Assembly: GCA_016936115.1 (NCBI GenBank)
Contig: JAFGPQ010000136.1
Coordinates: forward strand, 1-45,038
Direction of reading: 5' to 3'
DNA length: 45,038 nucleotides
DNA from: Spirochaetales bacterium
Lineage (GTDB): Bacteria; Spirochaetota; Spirochaetia; DSM-2461
The notes beneath the pieces were generated by a model, which saw only the letters and a list, made by a program, of their open reading frames with translations, was not told the origin of the DNA and did no database searches. Positions 1 through 7,175 of the stretch are shown here, piece by piece (the stretch's first letter is position 1; every line of letters starts with the position of its first letter). The translations under genes and the position numbers were made by a program.

Positions 1-1019
1 AAATGTCCGGCTTCGAAGAGAAGCGGAAACAAAACGGGGAGCTGCTTGACGACGGCAGCCGGTACGGGATCGGAATGGCCATCAGCTACCGGGGCTGTAG
101 CCTGGGCGCGGAGGGGATGGACTTCTGCTCCGCTGTTATTAATTGCCAGTTCGACGGGTCCATTCTTCTGGAGACGGGCATCCATGAGAACGGCCAGGGG
201 GCGGAAACCACCATGGTCATGCTCCTGGCGGATGAACTGGGAGTCAGCCGCGACCGTATACGTTACAATAAACCGAACACCTCCCACATCCCCGACGGGG
301 GCACCACCGTGGCATCACGGGGAACCCTCATGGGCGGCGGCGCCGTAGTCAACGGAGTGGAGAACCTGAAAAAAATCATAGCCAGGTCTCTGGCCGATTC
401 ATTGGAGTGCGACTCCGGAGAGGTGACCATTCACGACGACCGGGTCTGGGGAAGAACGGCGGAGATCAGCATAAGCTGGGAAGAGGCCATGCACCGCATG
501 TTCCTGAATACGGACTACCCCTACGCCTTCGGCAGTTTTCAGGCTCCCAAAGTGACCTGGGACGAGGAGACGGGCCGGGGCAAGGCCTATTTCACCTGGG
601 GCTACCACTGTCAGATCGCCGAGGTGGCCGTAAACGAGGAAACCGGCAGGATTCAGCTTCTGAGCGCCTGTGCGGTCCACGATATAGGAAAGACGATCAA
701 TCCGGAAGGGTTAAGAGGGCAGATCTACGGGGGATTCGCCCAGGGATACGGCATGGCGGTCATGGAGGACCTGGCGGTTAAGAACGGCCGGACCGGAAAT
801 AAATCTCTGAACCGTTACCATATCCCCCGATCTACAGACCTGTGCGACATGGAGTACAGCACTGTGGAGTACGGGGATCCCAACTCTCCCAGCGGAGCCA
901 AGGGCATCGGGGAACCGGCTCTTGAAATCGCCGCCGCCTGCACGGCTAACGCAATTGCCGGCGCCACGGGAAAGCGCTACTCCGCCTACCCCATCAAAAT
1001 CAAGGAAGAAAACAGGTAA
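1..1019 (+). CDS. Molybdenum hydroxylase, molybdopterin-binding subunit (xanthine dehydrogenase/aldehyde oxidase family), C-terminal part
   Basis: The large subunit of this family binds the molybdenum cofactor and hydroxylates purines or aldehydes with water as oxygen source. Only about 339 C-terminal codons are visible and the reading frame is open at the window edge. Family members run to roughly 750 residues, so the ATG at position 3 is not the true start. Visible family marks are the glycine-rich GGGAVVNGV, the NPEGLRGQIYGGFAQG segment and, about 35 residues from the end, KGIGEPALEIAAA, which carries the conserved catalytic glutamate (GEPA). The stop codon overlaps the ATG of the downstream iron-sulfur subunit by one base, so the two are translationally coupled. 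Family assignment is firm. The substrate (xanthine, hypoxanthine, nicotinate or an aldehyde) cannot be told. Confidence 0.9.
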   Translation, partial: MSGFEEKRKQNGELLDDGSRYGIGMAISYRGCSLGAEGMDFCSAVINCQFDGSILLETGIHENGQGAETTMVMLLADELGVSRDRIRYNKPNTSHIPDGGTTVASRGTLMGGGAVVNGVENLKKIIARSLADSLECDSGEVTIHDDRVWGRTAEISISWEEAMHRMFLNTDYPYAFGSFQAPKVTWDEETGRGKAYFTWGYHCQIAEVAVNEETGRIQLLSACAVHDIGKTINPEGLRGQIYGGFAQGYGMAVMEDLAVKNGRTGNKSLNRYHIPRSTDLCDMEYSTVEYGDPNSPSGAKGIGEPALEIAAACTANAIAGATGKRYSAYPIKIKEENR

Positions 1020-1483
1020 TGAGCGAAACGACTGTAAACGGAAAACCGGTAACCATCAAAGAAGAGGACCGGGAGAAAAGGCTTCTCACATATCTAAGGG
1101 AGGATCTGGATCTTACCGGAACCAAGGACGGATGCGGAACGGGAGCCTGCGGCGCCTGCACTATCCTGGTGGACGACAAACCGGTGCGCTCCTGCATGAA
1201 AAAGGTTGATTTCATTGAGGGGCACCGGGTCATCACCATAGAGGGTATGGAAAATCCGGATGGGACCCTCCATCCCCTTCAGCAGTCCTTCATCGACTGC
1301 GGAGCCATTCAATGCGGATTCTGCACCCCCGGCATGGTACTGACGTCCCATGCCTTTCTGTTGGAACATCCCGAGCCGACCCGGGAGGAGATTCGCAAAG
1401 CGATAAAGCCGAATCTCTGCCGGTGCACAGGCTACCAGCAGATTATTGATGCGGTAGAGAAGGCCTCGCCTTTCTACCGCTAG
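1019..1483 (+). CDS. Molybdenum hydroxylase, [2Fe-2S] subunit (XdhC/CoxS type)
   Basis: This 154-residue electron-transfer subunit passes electrons from the molybdenum centre through two [2Fe-2S] clusters. The N-terminal plant-ferredoxin-like domain has DGCGTGACGACTILVD plus a later Cys in RSCMKK (first cluster). The C-terminal helical domain has CGAIQCGFCTPGMV and NLCRCTGYQQI (second cluster). Length is typical for a stand-alone small subunit. The ATG overlaps the stop of the molybdopterin subunit (TAATG), indicating an operon. No FAD (CoxM-type) subunit is visible, so it must lie upstream, elsewhere, or be absent. The stop codon TAG is shared as CTAG with the stop of the convergent gene on the other strand. 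Confidence 0.95.
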   Translation: MSETTVNGKPVTIKEEDREKRLLTYLREDLDLTGTKDGCGTGACGACTILVDDKPVRSCMKKVDFIEGHRVITIEGMENPDGTLHPLQQSFIDCGAIQCGFCTPGMVLTSHAFLLEHPEPTREEIRKAIKPNLCRCTGYQQIIDAVEKASPFYR

Positions 1484-1725
1484 CGGTTTTCTACCCGCAG
1501 CTTGTCTTCAAGGGGGATATCGGGGCAGACTTGACTGATGATGGAAAGGATCTCCTCCTTCTCCGTCTCCCGGTTCACCCGACCGGAAAGAATAAGAGAA
1601 TCCTTTTTCCAGAGAAGAATGCCCTTATCCATTACCCGGAGAGAGACATGGGAAGAATCAATTATTCTCTCGCTTTCGCCGATGAGTGCGTCGATCTTTT
1701 TTTTCCTTGAATCCAGTTTTGCCAT
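1480..1725 (-). CDS. Small BON-like domain protein
   Basis: This 81-residue protein is charged at its N terminus (MAKLDSRKKKIDAL) and has no signal peptide. The stretch from about residue 30 to the end has the alternating pattern of a BON domain: a Gly-containing strand (DKGILLWKKDSLILSGRV), an acidic helix and a final strand (LEDKLRV). BON domains in OsmY-type proteins bind membranes or small ligands, but this assignment rests on pattern only. The start is supported by AGGAG five bases upstream of the ATG. Its promoter region contains unusual TGTAA palindromes (1735-1792). Its stop overlaps that of the convergent [2Fe-2S] subunit gene. Role unknown. Confidence 0.55.
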   Translation of the reverse strand: MAKLDSRKKKIDALIGESERIIDSSHVSLRVMDKGILLWKKDSLILSGRVNRETEKEEILSIISQVCPDIPLEDKLRVENR

Positions 1726-1734
1726 GGATACTCC

Positions 1735-1792
1735 TGTAATATTACTTCAATTAAAAATTTGTAATAGTTACATTTGCCACGCAAACCTGTAA
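1735..1792. promoter_or_regulatory. Cluster of TGTAA palindromes upstream of the BON-like gene
   Basis: GTAATATTAC (1736-1745) is a perfect 10-base palindrome. TGTAATAGTTACA (1760-1772) is a perfect 5-base dyad with a 3-base spacer. A third TGTAA begins at 1788. The three TGTAA starts are 25 and 28 bases apart. They sit immediately upstream of the minus-strand gene starting at 1725, where its promoter should be. This spacing is typical of a repressor operator array, but the regulator is unknown and AT-rich palindromes can arise by chance. Confidence 0.35.
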
Positions 1793-1868
1793 GTAAAACA
1801 GATGATTAGGGGAAGTTTGATACTCCAATCATACTTCACTTGCGCCACAGGGTCAAGGATAGAAAGAT

Positions 1869-3374
1869 CTAATGCTTGAAGTGCCGGAGGCCGGTGAGGA
1901 CCATAGCAATCCCCGCTTCGTCGGCGGCCTTGACCGAATCCTCATCCCGGATGGAACCGCCCGGCTGGATAATCGCCTTGACTCCCGCCTCGGCGGCCGT
2001 CTTGACCACATCGTCGAAAGGGAAGAAGGCGTCCGAAGCCATTACCGTGCCGTCGCCGGCCCGTTCCAGAGCCTGCTGGGCCGCCCAGATGCGGTTCGTC
2101 TGACCTCCGCCGATTCCTGTGGCGCATCCGTCTTTCACTACCACAATGGCGTTGGATTTCACATGCTTGACCACTTTCTGACCGAAGATCATATCGGCCA
2201 TCTGCCCATCGGTGGGCTGGACTTTGGTAACCACCTTCATATCATCATGGGAGGCGAAGCTCTTATCATTGTTCTGAACCAGAACGCCCCCGTCCACATT
2301 GACCACTTCCATGATATCTTCCGGTTTTTTATTCACCTTAATGACACGAAGATTTTTCTTGCTTTTCAGAACAGTCAGGGCTTCTTCGGAGAAGGAGGGG
2401 GCAATAACGATCTCCAGGAAGATCTTGATCAGTTCCTCGGCCATGGCTTTATTAACTTCACCGTTCACCGCCACAATGCCCCCGAAAATAGAGACCGGAT
2501 CGCAGTCATGGGCTCTCTTATAGGCCTCTTCCACCGTTTTGCCGGTGGCCACGCCGCAGGGGGTGGAGTGTTTCAGCCCGCAGCAGACGGTCTCCTCAAA
2601 CTCGCAGACAACCTTCCAGGCCACATCCATGTCCCTGATGTTATTAAAGGAGAGTTCCTTACCGTTAAGCTGATCGAACTCCGCCAGTGCCCCCGTACCC
2701 CGGGTATCCCCGTAGTAGGCGGCGTTCTGGTGGGGATTCTCCCCGTAGCGTAGATCCATGACCTTCCTGTAGGAGGCTTGGAAGTACTCGGGAAGAGCGT
2801 CGTCCCCTAAAAGAAACTTGCTGATCGCTCCGTCGTAGGCGCTGGTCAGATTGAAAACCTTGCCGGCGCATCTCTTCTTCGTTTCGTAGGAGACTTCCCC
2901 CTTCTCCATCTCCTCTCTGATCCCCGCATAATCGGCGGGATCGGTTACAACAACCACATCACGGAAATTCTTGGCGGCGGAGCGGAGCATGGTGGGTCCG
3001 CCGATGTCTATAAACTCGATTTTCTCTTCAAAGCTCTTGCCGGTGCGGACCTCTTCGAAGAAGGGGTAGAGATTGACCACAACCACGTCGATGGGATTGA
3101 TGTTGTACTCCCTCATCACGGCCATATGCTCTTCGTTATCGCGAATAGCCAGCAGACCGCCGTGGACCATGGGATGAAGGGTTTTCACCCGGCCGTCCAT
3201 CATTTCGGGAAATCCGGTCACATCGCTGATATCGATGGCTTCCAGCCCCTCTTCCTTCAGATGACGCAGAGTTCCCCCGGTGGAGACGATCTCATACCCT
3301 TTTTTCTCGAGAAAGCGGGCGAAAGACGCCACACCCTCTTTCTTGTAAACGCTAATCAGAGCTCTTTTAATCAT
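1869..3374 (-). CDS. purH: Bifunctional AICAR formyltransferase / IMP cyclohydrolase
   Basis: PurH catalyses the last two steps of de novo purine synthesis: formylation of AICAR with 10-formyl-THF, then ring closure to IMP. It is 501 residues, close to the usual 510-530. The N-terminal cyclohydrolase (MGS-like) domain shows ISVYKKEGV and STGGTLRHL, with GRVKTLHP near 62-69. The C-terminal transformylase domain carries the catalytic [10 protein letters not shown] pair (Lys268-His269) and ends in the typical TGLRHFKH. The gene starts 28 bases after the phosphohexomutase stop, with AGGA upstream of the ATG, so it is probably transcribed from the same promoter near 5200. No other purine genes are visible here. 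Confidence 0.97.
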   Translation of the reverse strand: MIKRALISVYKKEGVASFARFLEKKGYEIVSTGGTLRHLKEEGLEAIDISDVTGFPEMMDGRVKTLHPMVHGGLLAIRDNEEHMAVMREYNINPIDVVVVNLYPFFEEVRTGKSFEEKIEFIDIGGPTMLRSAAKNFRDVVVVTDPADYAGIREEMEKGEVSYETKKRCAGKVFNLTSAYDGAISKFLLGDDALPEYFQASYRKVMDLRYGENPHQNAAYYGDTRGTGALAEFDQLNGKELSFNNIRDMDVAWKVVCEFEETVCCGLKHSTPCGVATGKTVEEAYKRAHDCDPVSIFGGIVAVNGEVNKAMAEELIKIFLEIVIAPSFSEEALTVLKSKKNLRVIKVNKKPEDIMEVVNVDGGVLVQNNDKSFASHDDMKVVTKVQPTDGQMADMIFGQKVVKHVKSNAIVVVKDGCATGIGGGQTNRIWAAQQALERAGDGTVMASDAFFPFDDVVKTAAEAGVKAIIQPGGSIRDEDSVKAADEAGIAMVLTGLRHFKH

Positions 3375-3402
3375 TATCTATCCTTTACTGTTAACTAACC
3401 TG

Positions 3403-5160
3403 TTACTGTACCGACTGAATCAGCTCGCCCACCCGGGCTTCCACGCTTTTGATGCGGGAGGATGTGGCCATCTTCGCCTCTTCCAGATCCCCGCAGGGTT
3501 TGACGCAGCAGGAACCGTAAAATTTGATTTTCGGCTCCGTACCGGAGGGCCGTGCCGTGACCAGACTGCCGTCGGTCATGACAAACTGCAGAACGTCGGA
3601 GGAAGGCATATCGATATCCTTTTCAACCTTGCCCGTCTCCAGATTCGTGGTGGTTCCGCTTTTAAAATCTCTCAGAGAAGACGCCTTGAGATCGCCCCAT
3701 TCCCGGGGTTTGTCGTCGCGCAGGGTTTTCATAAGACCCGCCATTATGCCGGCTCCCGCTTCCCCTTCGAAGTACTGGGAGATGAGGAACTCCTCGTAAT
3801 AGCCGTAGGTCTGCCAGATCTCTTTCAGATGATCCAGCACGGTCTTGCCCCGGTTCACGTTCCACAGGGCCATCTCCGCTGTGAGCAGAGCGGCGGATAC
3901 GGCGTCCTTATCCCGGGCGTCAGTCTCCACGAGAAAGCCATAGCTCTCCTCCCCGCCGAAGATATACTGATACTCTTCGGTCTTGTCCCACTCGGCTATT
4001 TTCGCACCGATATACTTGAACCCGGTAAGCACCTTGAAGCAGGTCGCTCCGAAGGCCTGGGCGATATCGAAATGCAGATTGGTCGTAACGATCGTATTGA
4101 TAAAGGCGGGATTATCCGGCATCAGCCCCAGTTCCTGTCGGCTGCGGAAAATATAATCGGTGAGCAGGGCGCCCAGCTGATTTCCCGTGATGAGAGTCCA
4201 ATCCTTCCCATCGGGAACGGCAATACCGATTCTGTCCGCATCGGGGTCCGTACCGATAACCAGATCGGCCTTCTGCTCCCGGGCGTATTTGAGGGAGAGA
4301 TCCATGGCGGGGGTGATCTCGGGATTAGGGAAAGCCACCGTGGGAAAGTCCCCGTCCGGCTCGCGCTGTTCCGGTACGGTGAAGACTTTGATACCCACAT
4401 CGGAAAGAACCGTCTCCACGGGAACCGTTCCGGCGCCGTGCAGAGGGGTATAAACGATTTTCAGGTTCTGCCCCTTCTCCTTAACCAGCTCCGGACGCAG
4501 GCACTGGGCCTTGCACATGGCGTAATAGGGCCCGTCCACCACTTCGTTGATCATAACAAGGGAGCCGTCTGCCAGAGCCTCATCCTTTGACTTGCGGTTG
4601 ATCCTGTCGGTAACCAGATTGACTTCACCGATAATCCCCTTGTCATGGGGAGGGGTCACCTGGGCGCCGTCGTCCCAGAAAACCTTGTATCCATTATATT
4701 TGGCCGGGTTGTGGCTGGCGGTAACCATGATACCAGCGCAGGTCCCCAGCTCCCTTACCGCAAAGGAGAGCACCGGCGTAGGCCGGAGGGAAGTAAAAAG
4801 GTAGGTCTTGATGCCGTTCCCAGCCAGAACTTCCGCAGCGGTCTGCGAGAAGAGATCAGAGTAATTCCGGCTGTCGTAGGAGATGACAACGCTCCGCTTC
4901 TCCTCGGGAACATTCTTAACGATATAGGTGGCCAGTCCCTGGGTGGCTTTGGCCACGGTGTAGGAGTTCATCCGGTTATAGCCGCCGCCGATTTCGCCAC
5001 GAAGGCCACCGGTTCCGAAATCGAGATCACGGTAAAAGCGTTCCCGCAACTCCCCTTCCTCACCCTTCTCCATCACCTGGCGAATGTCATCCTTGAATAC
5101 CTCATTCCACTCCTGGGAAAGGTAATCCTCCGCCTTTTTCATTATCTCCTGGTCAGCCAT
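3403..5160 (-). CDS. Phospho-sugar mutase (phosphoglucomutase/phosphomannomutase, alpha-D-phosphohexomutase family)
   Basis: The enzyme interconverts hexose 1- and 6-phosphates through a phosphoserine. All four family motifs are present: the phosphoserine loop TASHNP (Ser149), the metal loop GTDPDADR (305-310), the sugar-binding GGEESYG (403-406) and the phosphate-binding RPSGTEPK near the C terminus. The length, 585 residues, matches the long PgcA-type bacterial subgroup. I chose the ATG at 5160 because GGAGGCC lies just upstream. The frame stays open to 5217, but the longer starts would fall inside the predicted promoter (-10 at 5189-5194, -35 at 5212-5217). Glucose versus mannose preference cannot be told. 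It probably forms an operon with purH. Confidence 0.93.
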   Translation of the reverse strand: MADQEIMKKAEDYLSQEWNEVFKDDIRQVMEKGEEGELRERFYRDLDFGTGGLRGEIGGGYNRMNSYTVAKATQGLATYIVKNVPEEKRSVVISYDSRNYSDLFSQTAAEVLAGNGIKTYLFTSLRPTPVLSFAVRELGTCAGIMVTASHNPAKYNGYKVFWDDGAQVTPPHDKGIIGEVNLVTDRINRKSKDEALADGSLVMINEVVDGPYYAMCKAQCLRPELVKEKGQNLKIVYTPLHGAGTVPVETVLSDVGIKVFTVPEQREPDGDFPTVAFPNPEITPAMDLSLKYAREQKADLVIGTDPDADRIGIAVPDGKDWTLITGNQLGALLTDYIFRSRQELGLMPDNPAFINTIVTTNLHFDIAQAFGATCFKVLTGFKYIGAKIAEWDKTEEYQYIFGGEESYGFLVETDARDKDAVSAALLTAEMALWNVNRGKTVLDHLKEIWQTYGYYEEFLISQYFEGEAGAGIMAGLMKTLRDDKPREWGDLKASSLRDFKSGTTTNLETGKVEKDIDMPSSDVLQFVMTDGSLVTARPSGTEPKIKFYGSCCVKPCGDLEEAKMATSSRIKSVEARVGELIQSVQ

Positions 5161-5188
5161 AGGGGCCTCCTTTATCGTAATTTCCCTT

Positions 5189-5217
5189 ATCATAAAATAG
5201 TATAAAAATGAGGTCAA
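5189..5217 (-). promoter_or_regulatory. Sigma-70-type promoter for the phosphohexomutase-purH operon
   Basis: On the minus strand, TTGACC (5212-5217) and TATGAT (5189-5194) are separated by exactly 17 bases. Each matches the consensus at 5 of 6 positions. The expected transcript start is near 5182, about 20 bases upstream of the chosen ATG (5160), leaving room for the GGAGG ribosome binding site. Confidence 0.65.
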
Positions 5218-5285
5218 AGTAAAGACCTGGGCTTGATCCGTTGCGGGCTGCTTTTCAATTTCACCGGGATAGGAGATAATGGCCT

Positions 5286-6365
5286 ATGAAAATTCTTTTT
5301 CTGGAATCCTTTTACGGCGGCTCACACAGGGACTTCGCCGATTCCTTTGCGCAGCATTCCAGACATGACATCACTCTGATCACTCTTCCCGCAAGGCACT
5401 GGAAATGGCGTCAGGGGGGAAGCGCTCTTGCCTTTTGCGATGAACTTGACAAAAGAGGAGAACAGTTCACAGATTATGACGGGATTTTCCTGACAGGTCT
5501 GAGTGATCTCAATCTGCTGAAGAGCCTTCGCCCTCTTCCTCCTGTTCTGCTCTATATGCATGAAAGCCAGTTCCACTATCCCCTGGGAGAGGGGGAAAAA
5601 CAGGATTACCATTACGGTTTGAAGGACTTTACCAATATGCTCGCCGCTAATGAAGTCGTTTTTAATTCACGATACCACGGCGAAACCTTCATGGAGGAGT
5701 GCTGCCGTTTCCTTAAAATGATGCCCGATTTCTCTCCTGTGAAACAGTGGGAGAAATTGAAGGAGAACTGGAGCTTTGTCTATCCCGGCTTTTCCCCCGG
5801 TCCCGGCCATGACCGTGTAACGAGCATGGAACCTCCCGTTATACTGTGGAATCACCGTTGGGAACATGATAAGAACCCTGAAGGTTTTCTCTCCTTCCTT
5901 CGCAGGTTGACGGCAAAAGGACACTCCTTCAGGCTGATTATTCTGGGGGAAAGGTTCCGTAACTATCCCTCTGCCTTCGACATAATTGGCGATGAGTTCG
6001 GCAGGAACATCATCCACTCGGGATATCTCCCTTCCCGGGAGGATTACTGGGATCTCCTTTACCGTTCCGATTACGTTGTCAGCACGTCCGGGCAGGAAAA
6101 TTTCGGCATATCCGTTGTTGAAGCGATCTGGGCAGGAGCCCTTCCCCTTCTTCCCCGCCGTCTCTCCTATCCGGAAATTCTGGGAGAGGATTTCGCAAAT
6201 TACCTCTACACCGGGGAGGATGACCTGATAAACCGCTTTCTTTCCCTCGAATCCCATCCCCCGGCAAATGAGGAGAGGGAGACTCTGCGCCAATCCATGA
6301 AACGCTTCTCCCGATTGGCAATCATCCCCGCTCTGGATCAAATATTGGAAAATATGCCATCATAG
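5286..6365 (+). CDS. tRNA-queuosine alpha-mannosyltransferase homologue (GTDC1/QTMAN, DUF3524 glycosyltransferase)
   Basis: Human GTDC1 has been identified as QTMAN, which adds mannose to queuosine-34 of tRNA-Asp. This 359-residue protein matches that family. It opens with ILFLESFYGGSHRDF, followed by LPARHWKWRQGGSAL, both hallmarks of the N-terminal DUF3524 domain (about 1-165). The C-terminal GT-B half has NHRWEHDKNPEGF and ENFGISVVEAIWAGALPLL followed by SYPEIL, matching the nucleotide-sugar binding end of GTDC1. AGGAG precedes the ATG by about ten bases. The next gene, 21 bases downstream, is an RNA m5C methyltransferase, and a tRNA-Asp(GTC) gene lies about 6 kb away. Family assignment is strong; the sugar and the tRNA target in this bacterium are inferred. 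Confidence 0.8.
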   Translation: MKILFLESFYGGSHRDFADSFAQHSRHDITLITLPARHWKWRQGGSALAFCDELDKRGEQFTDYDGIFLTGLSDLNLLKSLRPLPPVLLYMHESQFHYPLGEGEKQDYHYGLKDFTNMLAANEVVFNSRYHGETFMEECCRFLKMMPDFSPVKQWEKLKENWSFVYPGFSPGPGHDRVTSMEPPVILWNHRWEHDKNPEGFLSFLRRLTAKGHSFRLIILGERFRNYPSAFDIIGDEFGRNIIHSGYLPSREDYWDLLYRSDYVVSTSGQENFGISVVEAIWAGALPLLPRRLSYPEILGEDFANYLYTGEDDLINRFLSLESHPPANEERETLRQSMKRFSRLAIIPALDQILENMPS

Positions 6366-6386
6366 GGCGATACCCAAGGAATTCTA

Positions 6387-7175
6387 ATGGCAAAGAAAGA
6401 GAAAAAATCGGGGGAGCTGCTCTTTGAAGAGTATTACGGCAAACGATGGGGAGATCGGTGGCCTATACTCCGGGAGTCCCTTTTCACAGAAATAGATCAC
6501 TATCACTTAACCGAAGGGCTGCTGCAGCCCTATTTTCTGGATGAAGCCTCCCTTTATCCGGCCCGGGAACTGGATGTCCGGGAGGGAGAAGAGGTGTTGG
6601 ATATGTGCGCCGCCCCGGGGGGAAAATCCCTGATTCTGGCAGCGGCTCTCAAAGGAACGGGATCACTCACTCTGAATGACCTTTCCCCGGACCGCCGCCG
6701 CCGGCTCAGGCAGGTTATGGAAAATCATCTGATTCCGGAATGGCAGAAGAATATCCGCTATACCGGCTTCGACGGATCCCTCTGGTACCGCCACGAACCT
6801 TCCCGTTTTGATAAAATCCTTCTTGATGCGCCCTGTTCTTCTGAAAGACATGTGCTGAACTCTCCGGAACATTTGAAGAAATGGACCCCAGGCAGAATAA
6901 AAAGCCTGGCCCCCCGCCAGTTTTCCCTGCTCTGCTCCGCCCTGGATGCGGTTAAGCCGGGTGGACTCATTGTGTACAGCACCTGTGCACTGGCGGAAGA
7001 GGAAAACGATCTGATTATTGAAAGACTTCTGAAAAAAAGGAATAACCGTTTTCAGGTAGAGCCTCCCCTGTATGAAAAGGGGGAAGATACCCGTTTCGGA
7101 CGGCATATCCTTCCGGACAGAGAGACATCAGGCCCTATTTACTACTGCCGTATCCGCCGCCTTAGTGAGGGTTAA
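6387..7175 (+). CDS. NSUN/RsmB-family RNA (cytosine-C5) methyltransferase
   Basis: This SAM-dependent RNA methyltransferase has 262 residues and lacks the long N-terminal RNA-binding domain of RsmB. Motif I is VLDMCAAPGGKS (70-81). Motif IV is DAPCSSERH with Cys150. Motif VI is YSTCALAEEEND with the catalytic Cys200. Both cysteines of the m5C mechanism are therefore present. The PCSSERH form and compact size resemble mitochondrial NSUN4/NSUN3 proteins more than RsmF. It lies 21 bases after the queuosine glycosyltransferase gene and is probably co-transcribed. The RNA target, tRNA or rRNA, is unknown. Its stop shares the palindrome TTAA (7172-7175) with the stop of the opposing HEAT-repeat gene. 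Confidence 0.88.
   Translation: MAKKEKKSGELLFEEYYGKRWGDRWPILRESLFTEIDHYHLTEGLLQPYFLDEASLYPARELDVREGEEVLDMCAAPGGKSLILAAALKGTGSLTLNDLSPDRRRRLRQVMENHLIPEWQKNIRYTGFDGSLWYRHEPSRFDKILLDAPCSSERHVLNSPEHLKKWTPGRIKSLAPRQFSLLCSALDAVKPGGLIVYSTCALAEEENDLIIERLLKKRNNRFQVEPPLYEKGEDTRFGRHILPDRETSGPIYYCRIRRLSEG

Noticed and set aside
1872-2753. 293-codon open frame antisense to purH
   Set aside because: The purH frame has complete catalytic motifs; the antisense frame shows only shadow composition and no ribosome binding site.
5161-5217. Longer N terminus for the phosphohexomutase
   Set aside because: The extra codons overlap a well-formed -35/-10 promoter, and the strong GGAGG site sits just before the ATG at 5160.
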